From IMG/VR virus record IMGVR_UViG_3300040801_003555, positions 1-26,059 of that record: a stretch of 26,059 nucleotides of DNA, one strand, 5' to 3'. Under the pieces are notes generated by a model that searched no databases, had not been told where the DNA came from, and saw only the letters and a program-made list of their open reading frames with translations. Shown in pieces: positions 1-7,519 of the stretch (position 1 is its first letter; the number at the start of each line of letters is the position of its first letter). Source of the stretch: a virus. The position numbers and the translations under genes were made by a program.

Positions 1-929
1 TCTCGGCCAACGCTCCGAATGCTGGCCATTCAGCCTACGACAATGAGGGCCGTCTGTTCATCCACAAAGTCCTGCCGAGCGGCGTGTTTAACTGCCCCAA
101 GTATATCATGGTAGGGCCTGGCGCGGTGTTCGACCCTGCTCGTCTGGAAATGGAAGTGAGCGACTTGATGGAAGCCGGACACATCGTCAAAGATTACACC
201 GAGGTCCTAGTTCACAACAACGCGGTCGTGCTTACCGACAAGATGCGCGACATGGAAGCGATGTCGGCAGTAACCGGTATTGCTTCTACTGCGCAAGGCT
301 CCGCAGCCGCGATGGTAGCCAAGATCATGCGAGACAAGGACAATTCCCCCATCGCCAGGGATTGCTACAGGCCCAATCCTAATTTGCCTATTCGTCTGGC
401 TACCAACAACTATTGGCAGTCAATAATGTTATACGCCAACCGTGTTCTGGCCGAAGGCGCTCAGGGATACAGCCTCGGGATCAACCAAGATTTTTACCCG
501 TACGGCACCAGCCGAGACTGCGGTCCGGCCCGGTTTCTGTCGGACATGGCAATCCCGGTTGGAAGGCTGCGACGTGTAATCGGTGTCGCCCGTACCTTCC
601 CGATCCGAGTCGGCAACACCGACAAGGGCAATAGCGGAGGTTGGTACGCGGACCAGAGAGAATTGACTTGGGACGAACTGGGAGTGACCCCGGAGAAGAC
701 AACCGTTACCGGGCGGATTCGCCGCGTGGCGTCGTTCTCAACCATACAGTTCGAGGAAGCTTTGGTCGAAATGTCCATCAACGAAGTTTTCTTGAACTTC
801 ATGAATTACGTTACCGAAAACGAGCAAAAACCAATCGTAAACGACCTGTCCGAGATCGCCGGTAGGCACGGCGCTGCCATTCGATGGCTCGGTTTCGGTC
901 CCAAAACCACAGACGTAAAGGCTATCTGA
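1..929 (+). CDS. purZ: PurZ-type adenylosuccinate synthetase homologue, 5' end missing
   Basis: The reading frame is open from base 3 to the TGA at 927-929, so the gene starts upstream of the window; the GTG at 84 is internal. The visible part carries adenylosuccinate synthetase signatures in order: NAGHS and LPSG near the left edge, GPGAVFDP, STAQGSAAA, EGAQGYSLGI, YPYGTSRD, RVGN, and TTVTGRIRR near the C-terminus. The N-terminal P-loop-like WGDEGKG segment is outside the window. In the PurZ branch of this family the enzyme joins aspartate to dGMP, giving the precursor of 2-aminoadenine (Z) deoxynucleotide. Assignment to PurZ rather than cellular PurA rests on the compact C-terminal half (about 310 residues visible, no long insertions) and on the neighbours, datZ 1 bp downstream and a mazZ-like gene. 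The residue that distinguishes PurZ from PurA in the active site lies upstream and cannot be checked here. Confidence 0.88.
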   Translation, partial: SANAPNAGHSAYDNEGRLFIHKVLPSGVFNCPKYIMVGPGAVFDPARLEMEVSDLMEAGHIVKDYTEVLVHNNAVVLTDKMRDMEAMSAVTGIASTAQGSAAAMVAKIMRDKDNSPIARDCYRPNPNLPIRLATNNYWQSIMLYANRVLAEGAQGYSLGINQDFYPYGTSRDCGPARFLSDMAIPVGRLRRVIGVARTFPIRVGNTDKGNSGGWYADQRELTWDELGVTPEKTTVTGRIRRVASFSTIQFEEALVEMSINEVFLNFMNYVTENEQKPIVNDLSEIAGRHGAAIRWLGFGPKTTDVKAI

Positions 930-930
930 C

Positions 931-1440
931 ATGAATGTACAGGATCAAGTAAGAGCGGTCGACGTGAAACGTTGGACCACCGTTCGCACCACCAGAAGCC
1001 AGTCGGTGGCCGAGCATTCGCATGTCGTGGCGCTGATTTCCATGAGGATGTGTCAACTCCTAGGGAGACCGGACATCCTTCCGTTGTGTGCTGCCTATGC
1101 CTGTATTCACGACCTGGACGAAGTAATCACCGGAGATATACCGTCCCCGACCAAGCGCAGATTCGATGAGACCACGCAAAAGACGTTGGGGTTGTATTCC
1201 GACGCGCTGGCCGTCACGTACGGGATTGATGTCCCGGAAGTAAAGAGCCTGGTCAAAGTGGCCGAGCGACTGGAAGAGGCGTGGTTCATAAACGAACACG
1301 GGGCCAGCATCCACGCATATCAGGTCCAGGGCAACATCATCGACAAACTGTACGAGGACTTCGACAGCCAAGAATCGCCCCTTTGGTTGGCAGCCAAGAA
1401 GATTTGGGACGATTTGGTGGACGGCAAACGCACCTGGTAG
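931..1440 (+). CDS. datZ: DatZ-like HD-domain dATP triphosphohydrolase
   Basis: This 169-residue protein starts at an ATG one base after the purZ stop, so it is probably translationally coupled. It is a small YfbR-type HD phosphohydrolase: SVAEHSHVVA (His29), the HD pair at 60-61 followed by LDEVITGDIPSPTKR, and an amphipathic segment VKVAERLEEAW at about 108-118. DatZ enzymes of Z-phages strip triphosphate from dATP, removing the competitor of dZTP during genome synthesis. Length matches the DatZ family (about 170-180 residues). The final metal ligand, usually Asp in an AD-x-LE context, appears here as Glu112 (AERLE). Glutamate can bind metal, so the enzyme may still be active. A generic 5'-deoxynucleotidase is the alternative; the position between purZ and mazZ favours DatZ. 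Confidence 0.85.
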   Translation: MNVQDQVRAVDVKRWTTVRTTRSQSVAEHSHVVALISMRMCQLLGRPDILPLCAAYACIHDLDEVITGDIPSPTKRRFDETTQKTLGLYSDALAVTYGIDVPEVKSLVKVAERLEEAWFINEHGASIHAYQVQGNIIDKLYEDFDSQESPLWLAAKKIWDDLVDGKRTW

Positions 1441-1446
1441 ACCCCG

Positions 1447-1866
1447 GTGAGTGAAGCCAAACTACGGGACTATTTGATTTCGAACATGGATTTTCGAGGT
1501 CACTTCAGTCCCATAGAAGCTCATTCCAGCCAACCGGGAGTGCCTGATTATGCTTACACTATTGAAGGCATCAATGGTTGGCTGGAACTCAAATGGGGAA
1601 CTCCGAAGAAGCCGCCCGAGCTGCGGCTGATGCAGCAAGTGTGGATGCGCAGGAACGTCAAACACGGAGGAAACGCTTTGATTTTCTGCGGAATTCAGAC
1701 AGAAGATGCTCGGACCTTCGGCCTTATTCACGCCAATAGATACAAACAAATATATCTTACCAAGGGGTGTGGCCCGTGGCTGAAGGCAATGAACGTGTCG
1801 TGGCCCGGAAAGGTGGATTGGGCCGAGTTCCTGCAAATTCTTAAACAACCAGAATCGTTGAGGTGA
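1447..1866 (+). CDS. VRR-NUC-like PD-(D/E)XK nuclease
   Basis: This 139-residue protein starts at a GTG (1447), 6 bp after datZ. The core motif is clear: GVPD at 31-34 followed by WLELKW at 45-50, giving Asp34...Glu47-x-Lys49, then Q-x-x-W (QQVW) around 64-67 and a glycine before a beta-strand (GNALIFCG). This is the arrangement of VRR-NUC and related Holliday-junction-type phage nucleases. Such proteins cut branched, flapped or foreign DNA using a divalent metal. Here the gene lies between datZ and mazZ in a nucleotide-metabolism operon, so it may recycle host DNA into nucleotides, act in recombination, or discriminate A-DNA from Z-DNA; the sequence does not decide among these. The fold assignment is fairly secure and the substrate is unknown. 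Confidence 0.72.
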   Translation: MSEAKLRDYLISNMDFRGHFSPIEAHSSQPGVPDYAYTIEGINGWLELKWGTPKKPPELRLMQQVWMRRNVKHGGNALIFCGIQTEDARTFGLIHANRYKQIYLTKGCGPWLKAMNVSWPGKVDWAEFLQILKQPESLR

Positions 1867-1870
1867 TTAT

Positions 1871-2290
1871 ATGGCCGGATTCAAGTATGACTCAGGAAAA
1901 ACCCGCTGGGAACTGTTGCCGATGGAAACCGTCGAGGAACTGGCAAAGGTCATGACCTACGGGGCCACCAAATACCCAGACGACAACTGGAAGAAGTTGG
2001 AGAATGCCGAGGACAGGTATTTCGCTGCGGCCATGCGTCATCTTTCAAAGCACAGAGCCGGGGAATTGGTGGATGAAGACTCGGGATTGCTGCACGCGGC
2101 CCATGCTGCATGCTGTTTGCTGATGGTACTGTGGTTCGCCACGCACCCGAAGGCACAGTGTGTGCCGCCCATGCAGCCACCCAGGCCGGAATTTCAACCA
2201 GAGAGGTTCCGAGTTCCGCCGCCACCGCCAATACCTCCTCTCCGGGTAGGGCAGTACCCGGCTCCGGTCGAGGACAGTTGCGACGATTAG
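1871..2290 (+). CDS. mazZ: MazZ-like dATP/dGTP diphosphohydrolase
   Basis: This 139-residue protein has a strong GAGGTGA ribosome-binding site 5 nt before its ATG. The N-terminal 95 residues match the dATP/dGTP diphosphohydrolase N-terminal domain (formerly DUF5664): KYDSGKTRWELLP at the start, VEELAKVMTYGATKYPDDNW, a central RYFAAAMRHLSKH helix, and DEDSGLLHAAHAACCLLML-like helices with the acidic and His residues of all-alpha NTP pyrophosphohydrolases. In Z-phages this class converts dGTP to dGMP, the substrate of PurZ. The last ~40 residues form an unusual proline-rich tail (PPMQPPRPEF... then PPPPPIPPL) that looks disordered and may mediate protein contacts. It is the final gene of the plus-strand cassette and ends just before the convergent late operon. 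The name mazZ is by context and family; nucleotide preference is inferred. Confidence 0.75.
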   Translation: MAGFKYDSGKTRWELLPMETVEELAKVMTYGATKYPDDNWKKLENAEDRYFAAAMRHLSKHRAGELVDEDSGLLHAAHAACCLLMVLWFATHPKAQCVPPMQPPRPEFQPERFRVPPPPPIPPLRVGQYPAPVEDSCDD

Positions 2291-2298
2291 TGTTTAAT

Positions 2299-2344
2299 GG
2301 CCCGGACGCGTTCCCCCGCTCACGGAAGGACGCTCGTCCGGGCC
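2299..2344. terminator. Inverted repeat at convergent junction, possible bidirectional terminator
   Basis: A perfect 10-bp inverted repeat, GGCCCGGACG at 2299-2308 and CGTCCGGGCC at 2335-2344, encloses a 26-nt loop in the gap between the end of the mazZ-like gene (2290) and the end of the last minus-strand gene (2370). The placement between converging transcripts fits a two-way terminator. Neither side has a run of T after the stem, so it is not a canonical intrinsic terminator. A smaller competing hairpin (GGAC/GTCC, around 2328-2339) overlaps the right arm. Confidence 0.5.
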
Positions 2345-2369
2345 GACACCCGCAGGAAAAGACCCTAAA

Positions 2370-2624
2370 CTATTCGGGAACGAACCCGCCGCCATATGGA
2401 AGGTCGCAGCAGTCCTTCGTAGGCATTCCGTCCGGGTCGGCAGTCCAACTGGCGTGACCAGCATCCCAGTACGCGGCCAGAACCGTGTCTTCGGAAGGGG
2501 TGGGGTTGTCGGCAATCAACAACCCGGCAGCCGCCGCCGACCTACCTTCGCAGTACGCCGTCATCTGTTTGGGGTTAGCATCCAGTTTGTTGGCGTCTTC
2601 GTTGTAGGCTAGTTTTCCGGGCAT
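2370..2624 (-). CDS. Small RMF-like protein, 84 aa
   Basis: The start is set at the ATG at 2624 because a GAGGAG box lies 6 nt upstream; the longer in-frame start at 2669 would overlap the preceding gene and lacks this site. The pattern AYCEGRSAAAAG, a proline-containing turn, and AAYWDAGHASW resembles short phage proteins related to ribosome modulation factor (E-G-x-x-A-x-x-G ... W-x-x-G-x-x-x-x). Members of that loose group are small, often annotated only as hypothetical, and some may bind ribosomes. It is the last gene of the late operon, 13 bp after the 527-aa virion gene. Function is unproven. Confidence 0.55.
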   Translation of the reverse strand: MPGKLAYNEDANKLDANPKQMTAYCEGRSAAAAGLLIADNPTPSEDTVLAAYWDAGHASWTADPDGMPTKDCCDLPYGGGFVPE

Positions 2625-2637
2625 CGTAATCTCCTCG

Positions 2638-4221
2638 CTAAAATTTCCCACGACCATATTCATCACCAAACTCTCGACCGCCGCTGACTCCCAAAATTTG
2701 AGATAGTTCCGGTAGCGGGTACGGAGTGTTTAGGCCCAAAGCGCCTGTTACTCCAAAATGTCCGCCAGTATTAAGATATGCTTTGGACATAATTGGACTC
2801 ATTATTCTGGCCGGTAACGTCATGGGATTGTTGATGGCCGACTGTAAAGCGGCCCCGGTTGGGGTGCCGGAATTCGGAACCGGGTTTTTAAAATAGTTGG
2901 CATTTATTGCTAACTCGTCAAGTTCGGATTTAGGCTTAACATATCCAGATTTTCTACGCGCATACTGGTAGAACATAGATGGCCTAAAATTACCACTATC
3001 GAGCGCTTTTGACCTTTCGATGTCCTTGAGGTTACGCCATTGATCTCTGTATTCCTTAAGCTCAGGTAGTCGGCCGAATTCCTTTTCGAATTCGTAGTCC
3101 AGGCCGTCTCGTAGGTCATACAAAGCTCGCTGCATGCCTCCGTCATCGGTTCTTCTGGCCAGCTTCGCCAGGTCCGAGGCATATTGTTGATATGCCTCGA
3201 CAGAGATGTACTTACCGTCGGCAATTTCAAGCATGTTGTCGATCAGCTTGGACAGTTTGGGGTCTCGCAGCAACCCTCGTTGGTATCCCGCATCGACCTC
3301 GTCCAGTTTGTTTATAAAATCATCGGTAAGAGGAACGAACCCCTTGCCTTTGCCTACCAACTCGTTGAATTTGTCCCCGAGTTCTTTGTGACGAAGGTCC
3401 AGCGTATAATCATCGATGCGGTCGGTCCCTTCCAAGCCGATGGCCCTGCGAGCAATCCCATTGGCCACGTCTTGGTTTCTGGCTTCGACCTCCAAGAATG
3501 GACCCGACATAAACGGGTCTCGAGCCATCCCGGCTTCTATTTGCTGTAGATGTGAACTGCCGCGACGTTGCGCCGGGGTGAGTTCCATTCCTAACCGTTT
3601 AGCACTGGCTACCTTTTCGGCGTGAACGCCTTGGTCGATTCCGACATTGGGTGCTCTTGGTCGACCGATAAGTGCACTGGACAACAGCTTCCCGCCCATG
3701 GCCCCGGCACCGCCAAATGCTGCTGATTGCAGCGCATCTCCGACTTGGCCGCCGCTGGCTACATATTCGTCGGCCCCAGATATCCCGGCGTTGATTAAAC
3801 CAGTTCCGATAAACCCTTTGGCCAAATTGCCACCAGGAATAGCCATGGACGGCAGAGCTTCGCCCACACTTGTTGCGACGGGAGAAATTTCGCGCAACGG
3901 GGCAAATTCCTCTTCGCGCCGTTGGCGCAAAACATCTTGCTCGGCCATGCCGGATTCATCTCCGGTCAACCAATCAAACCCCTTGGTTAGGCCACCACCC
4001 CAGTCGGTTATTTTTTTGCCGGCACCTACCATCATTGGGCCAATAATCGGCCCCAGATCGGCGCTGGCATTGGATTGGGCTTGGGCCTGTTTGTCCCACT
4101 TGGGCAACTGGTTGCTGACCTTCATTCTGATGCGATCAGCTAGCCCGGCATCCCCCATGGACATGGCCAGTTGGTATGCTTCCCTGAGACGTTTTACTTC
4201 TGGATGTTCTTCAAGTTGCAT
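2638..4221 (-). CDS. Large internal/ejection virion protein, 527 aa
   Basis: The ATG at 4221 overlaps the upstream gene's stop as TAATG, indicating coupled translation. After a charged helical N-terminus (residues 1-50) come several glycine-rich hydrophobic stretches (about 57-80 GPIIGPMMVGAG, 130-150 NLAKGFIGTGLINAGISGA, 160-187 SAAFGGAGAMGG), then a long helical region (about 200-430) containing LTPAQRRGSSHLQQIEAGMA. Amphipathic glycine-rich segments beside long helices are typical of podovirus internal proteins that leave the capsid with the DNA and line a channel through the host envelope. Its place directly after the tail-lysozyme protein supports this. No enzymatic motif is visible, and the role is inferred from composition and position. 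Confidence 0.62.
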   Translation of the reverse strand: MQLEEHPEVKRLREAYQLAMSMGDAGLADRIRMKVSNQLPKWDKQAQAQSNASADLGPIIGPMMVGAGKKITDWGGGLTKGFDWLTGDESGMAEQDVLRQRREEEFAPLREISPVATSVGEALPSMAIPGGNLAKGFIGTGLINAGISGADEYVASGGQVGDALQSAAFGGAGAMGGKLLSSALIGRPRAPNVGIDQGVHAEKVASAKRLGMELTPAQRRGSSHLQQIEAGMARDPFMSGPFLEVEARNQDVANGIARRAIGLEGTDRIDDYTLDLRHKELGDKFNELVGKGKGFVPLTDDFINKLDEVDAGYQRGLLRDPKLSKLIDNMLEIADGKYISVEAYQQYASDLAKLARRTDDGGMQRALYDLRDGLDYEFEKEFGRLPELKEYRDQWRNLKDIERSKALDSGNFRPSMFYQYARRKSGYVKPKSELDELAINANYFKNPVPNSGTPTGAALQSAINNPMTLPARIMSPIMSKAYLNTGGHFGVTGALGLNTPYPLPELSQILGVSGGREFGDEYGRGKF

Positions 4222-5831
4222 TAGAGCCCAAACTCCTTACGAAGTTTTTGATACGTGTCGATCTCTTCAGGAGAAGCCCCCGGAGTCCCTCCAGGCCCGA
4301 CCCGCTGGGGCAGTACCGGTCCTAGGCCGGGAGCGCCGCCCGCGCCCGAGGACGAGGCAGGAGAGGCCATCGCTCCTGGGGAGGGCGGCCCGACATCCTC
4401 GAAGTCGTAGTATTCGACCGTCTCCGGGTCCAGAAGGTATTCTTCGATGGACTCCCGTTTCAACCTGTCCATGGTCCGGCGCAAGGCCGAAGCCTTGGCT
4501 TGTTGAATTTCCTTGACTTTCTTCAGAACGGCAATGTTCTGCTCTTCGTTCATGAAGGGACTTGCCCACATCTTCCTCATCAGGTCGATTTCGTAGTTCG
4601 AAACCGGGGCCAAGTTAGTGATCTGAAGGTTCTGAAGAACCTGTGTCATCTCTTGGGACATCAACTCGGCAGTCTGCGGGTCGAAGAACTGTTTGATACG
4701 ACCAGCGATGGCTCCGACGTCGCCGTCATATTTGCCGGATTCGAATTCCTTCAACAGCCGATCGGTGGCCATCAAAGAATCTTTGGTCTTACCAAGTTGG
4801 CCGCTGATGTCGGCAATTGTCTTGACCTGAAGGTCTCCGAACGCAGCCCCGACCTTACCGGCTCGAGCCTGGTCGGAAATAACCCGCTCGTAACCCTGTT
4901 GGTCTTCCTGGCTCAACGGTGTGGTTGTCGGTCGCCCGCGCTCGTCGTACCGAACCTCATAAATGCGGTCACCTACGGCTTTGACCTGAGTACCACCAGG
5001 GGGAACCGTCCCTGTAAACGCCATCGACAAAGCCTCGGCTTCCGACAGGTCCGGGTACATCTGCTTAAGTATCATCAACTCGCGGATGTTGTCCGGCAGT
5101 TTTGGAGCAGACGCCGCCCTGGACCGGTTCATTTCCATCTCTAGCATTTGGGATTGCTGCATGGCTTGACCGGCAGCCAAAGCCCCTTTGCCGATGGACT
5201 GCATTGGATTGCCGTTGCCGCCTTCGGGGTTGGCCAAGATTCCGGCACCGAACGCCAACATTGGGTCCAACCCCATCGGTTGCTGTCGAGGCTGTTGTTG
5301 CTGAGGCATGATACCCAGTGCTGCGAGCATGGCCGGGTCCATTCCTTGAAATGCGTTCGGATTCATGGTGCCTACCGATAGTGGTGGTTCGCTCATGGCC
5401 ACGGCTTGTCTGCCGTATTCTTCAGGAACAGGCCCGTCCATACCGGCATACACCATCATTTTCGGCAAAAATTTCACCCTGCGGGCAACATCTTTGTCCG
5501 GTTGTGCCGGTCGTTCAAAATGCCTGACGAACCAGTCGGTGGCTTGCTCCGGGGTTTCGAACCTGGTGCTTATGAATTCGCGACCTTCCGGCTCATCCAG
5601 AGCATGGTCTACTTGAGTGCGCCAATCCGTAGGGTTACGTCTGGATTCCAGTGCCGTGCGTCTCGGCCCCTGGTGTTGAAACAGCCCTAAAGATGCCCCG
5701 TCATCCCCGAGTACGCCGGGTCGAAACCCGCTTTCCCCCTGGATGTTGGCAAGGATGGCAGCCGTATGTAACGGCGAAACACCCTTATACCTCAAGTACG
5801 AAGCAACCTCTTGGGGCGATACCGTAGACAC
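4221..5831 (-). CDS. Virion protein with N-terminal phage tail lysozyme domain, 536 aa
   Basis: The likely start is a GTG at 5831, two bases after the previous stop, with GGAAG upstream. Residues 1-125 match the phage tail-lysozyme (Phage_lysozyme2) type: a helix ending HTAAILANIQGESGF with candidate catalytic Glu33, then ASLGLFQHQGPRR at 46-58 and later helices including ATDWFVRHFERP. The remaining ~400 residues are rich in Met, Gln and Gly (140-230) and then helical, with a flexible Pro/Gly/Ser tail near 490-525. Such proteins are carried in the virion and open the peptidoglycan locally as DNA enters the cell. It belongs to a run of four ejection-type genes (2638-7519). A purely structural protein with an inactive lysozyme domain is possible. 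Confidence 0.75.
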   Translation of the reverse strand: MSTVSPQEVASYLRYKGVSPLHTAAILANIQGESGFRPGVLGDDGASLGLFQHQGPRRTALESRRNPTDWRTQVDHALDEPEGREFISTRFETPEQATDWFVRHFERPAQPDKDVARRVKFLPKMMVYAGMDGPVPEEYGRQAVAMSEPPLSVGTMNPNAFQGMDPAMLAALGIMPQQQQPRQQPMGLDPMLAFGAGILANPEGGNGNPMQSIGKGALAAGQAMQQSQMLEMEMNRSRAASAPKLPDNIRELMILKQMYPDLSEAEALSMAFTGTVPPGGTQVKAVGDRIYEVRYDERGRPTTTPLSQEDQQGYERVISDQARAGKVGAAFGDLQVKTIADISGQLGKTKDSLMATDRLLKEFESGKYDGDVGAIAGRIKQFFDPQTAELMSQEMTQVLQNLQITNLAPVSNYEIDLMRKMWASPFMNEEQNIAVLKKVKEIQQAKASALRRTMDRLKRESIEEYLLDPETVEYYDFEDVGPPSPGAMASPASSSGAGGAPGLGPVLPQRVGPGGTPGASPEEIDTYQKLRKEFGL

Positions 5832-5832
5832 G

Positions 5833-6267
5833 TCATCTTCCCGTGTTGTACATTCTGCTCATGAGTTGGTATTTATTCAGCCCGCTTACGTCAAACATGC
5901 CGTCCGGGGGTTGATAATCATAGGTTCGGTTCGGTTCAGGCAACACATAGCTCGGAGTGTTGACTTGTTGGGTCTGCGGGCGTTGCTGCGGCTGCTGCAT
6001 GGCCAACATGTTTTGGTAGCCAGATGGGTCCTGCTGTTGCAGCATGGCCGCACCGACGTTCGGTGCCTGTTGCCCCCACCACGGCATGGCGAAATCGCCC
6101 TGAGCCCAAGCCGGGGCTCCGGTGCCCACTCCGGTTTGAGGGGTTCCCATCTGCATCGGGTTCTGAGGAATCGTCGGACCCATGCCGCCCCACCCGGTAT
6201 TGTTCAACTGGGTCTGGGGCGGAGGGGTCTGCTGAATCTGTCTGGGGGTTTTAGCTTTGCTGCCCAT
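5833..6267 (-). CDS. Pro/Gln/Met-rich small virion-region protein, 144 aa
   Basis: No family is recognised. The protein is mostly low complexity: proline and glutamine rich throughout (QQTPPPQTQ near the start, QQPQQRPQTQQ around 90-100) with scattered Trp and Met, and a short folded-looking C-terminus (GLNKYQLMSRMYN). It starts at 6267, 7 bp after the 414-aa gene, and ends 2 bp before the tail-lysozyme gene, so it is part of the ejection cluster. It is probably a disordered linker or minor internal protein; this is inference from composition and place. Confidence 0.6.
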   Translation of the reverse strand: MGSKAKTPRQIQQTPPPQTQLNNTGWGGMGPTIPQNPMQMGTPQTGVGTGAPAWAQGDFAMPWWGQQAPNVGAAMLQQQDPSGYQNMLAMQQPQQRPQTQQVNTPSYVLPEPNRTYDYQPPDGMFDVSGLNKYQLMSRMYNTGR

Positions 6268-6274
6268 ATGTCAC

Positions 6275-7519
6275 CTAAAATACTCTCATTTGTTGCTGAG
6301 CTGCCGGAGGTGCTTGGTATGGTTGCTGATATTGGTTGTATTGGTTATACAGACCCATTCCCATCGCCGCTCCGCCCATTGCCGACACCCAGGGGTTCTG
6401 ATAATTGGGGTTGTTGCCGGTAGTCGTCTGATTGCCGGACCCATAAGTGGTACCGAGCGGCTGCAACGCCCCCAATACGCCCTGGACATTCCCGGCGCGC
6501 TGCCACGGCTCCTGATACATGTGGTTGAACCGGTTCATCTGGTCCTGCAGTGCCATTTGGTGGTAGCCTTCGACGGTCTTACCGCCCTGGCCCAACCATT
6601 GCGACGCCAGATTCTGGTCCATTACCCCTTGACGACCAGCGTTGTATCCGCTCATGGCTTGATCCCCGGCCATTCCGTACATGCCGCCAGCAGCACCCAA
6701 GGCGGATCCGCCCTGACCCATCAAATCCCCGGCCATGCCCATGCCGACTGCCGGGGCCATTTGAGCCCCGGTCATGTTTTGGGTAGCACCGAGAGCGCCT
6801 TGCTGCGCTCCGAGGCCCTGACCGTAGGCATTCAACATGGTGCTGGCGTTGGTGTTGGCCAATTGTTGAGCGGCCCGTTCCAGACCTTGAGACTGCACGA
6901 TGGCGTGGCGATCGCCGCCGAGAGCGTTTACTGCTTCCGCCCCTTGGTTGATTTGCGGCATCCACTGTTCACGCAATTGCTGACCGACCGATTGTTCGTT
7001 GGCCTTTATTTGGCCTTGGACATATGGGTTGTTGGCGACATCCGCCGCCCCGGACAGGAAATTGAAATTCCTGTTGGAGGTATCCACGATTCCCTGCTGA
7101 GCTGCCGTAGCGTCGCGAGCCATGTTGGAAGCTTGTTGATACAGCGGCGCTTGGCCGCGAAACATTCCGGCAGAATTCATGAAATCGCCGGTGCCGCCGG
7201 CATACAGGGCGGCAATCTCCGGGGCAAACCCCGACAATTGCTGCATATTCTCGGCCGACCCTCGCAACCCCGCGATGCTGTCTTGTGTCATCTGTGATGG
7301 GGACACGTAACCTTGACCCGGATAATAGGGGGTAGGGGTCTGCATCATGTTGTTGCCCAGACCGGACAACCACCCATACATGTCTGCCGATGCCGGATTT
7401 GGGTTGAACTGCGAATAGCTGTTGGTGTTCTGAGTAGTCTGCTGAGTCGGAGACTGGTTCCGAGACCCCAAATACGAACCGGCTGCGCTGATACCGGCTG
7501 CTGCGAGCATGGGCCACAT
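6275..7519 (-). CDS. DNA ejection / injection-type protein, 414 aa
   Basis: The start at 7519 shares an ATGA overlap with the GNAT-like gene. The N-terminus, MWPMLAAAGISAAGSYLGS, is a short hydrophobic glycine/alanine helix as found at the start of many podovirus DNA-transfer proteins. The rest is unusually rich in Gly, Ala, Gln, Asn and Met with helical repeats (for example ATAAQQGIVDTSNRNF, QLREQWMPQINQGAEAVNALGG) and ends in a Tyr/Gln/Pro-rich tail. Such composition fits a protein that unfolds through the narrow tail and inserts in the host membrane. No catalytic motif is seen. Function is inferred from composition and neighbours. Confidence 0.65.
   Translation of the reverse strand: MWPMLAAAGISAAGSYLGSRNQSPTQQTTQNTNSYSQFNPNPASADMYGWLSGLGNNMMQTPTPYYPGQGYVSPSQMTQDSIAGLRGSAENMQQLSGFAPEIAALYAGGTGDFMNSAGMFRGQAPLYQQASNMARDATAAQQGIVDTSNRNFNFLSGAADVANNPYVQGQIKANEQSVGQQLREQWMPQINQGAEAVNALGGDRHAIVQSQGLERAAQQLANTNASTMLNAYGQGLGAQQGALGATQNMTGAQMAPAVGMGMAGDLMGQGGSALGAAGGMYGMAGDQAMSGYNAGRQGVMDQNLASQWLGQGGKTVEGYHQMALQDQMNRFNHMYQEPWQRAGNVQGVLGALQPLGTTYGSGNQTTTGNNPNYQNPWVSAMGGAAMGMGLYNQYNQYQQPYQAPPAAQQQMRVF

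Noticed and set aside
5865-5895. TTGACG on the minus strand inside the 144-aa gene
   Set aside because: The hexamer 17 nt downstream is TACCAA, a poor -10; it is probably coding sequence only.
3647-7297. Long plus-strand open frames (214-346 aa) opposite the ejection genes
   Set aside because: They lie fully antisense to well-supported, coupled minus-strand genes, lack start signals and recognisable domains, and show low-complexity composition mirrored from the Gln/Pro/Gly-rich sense genes.
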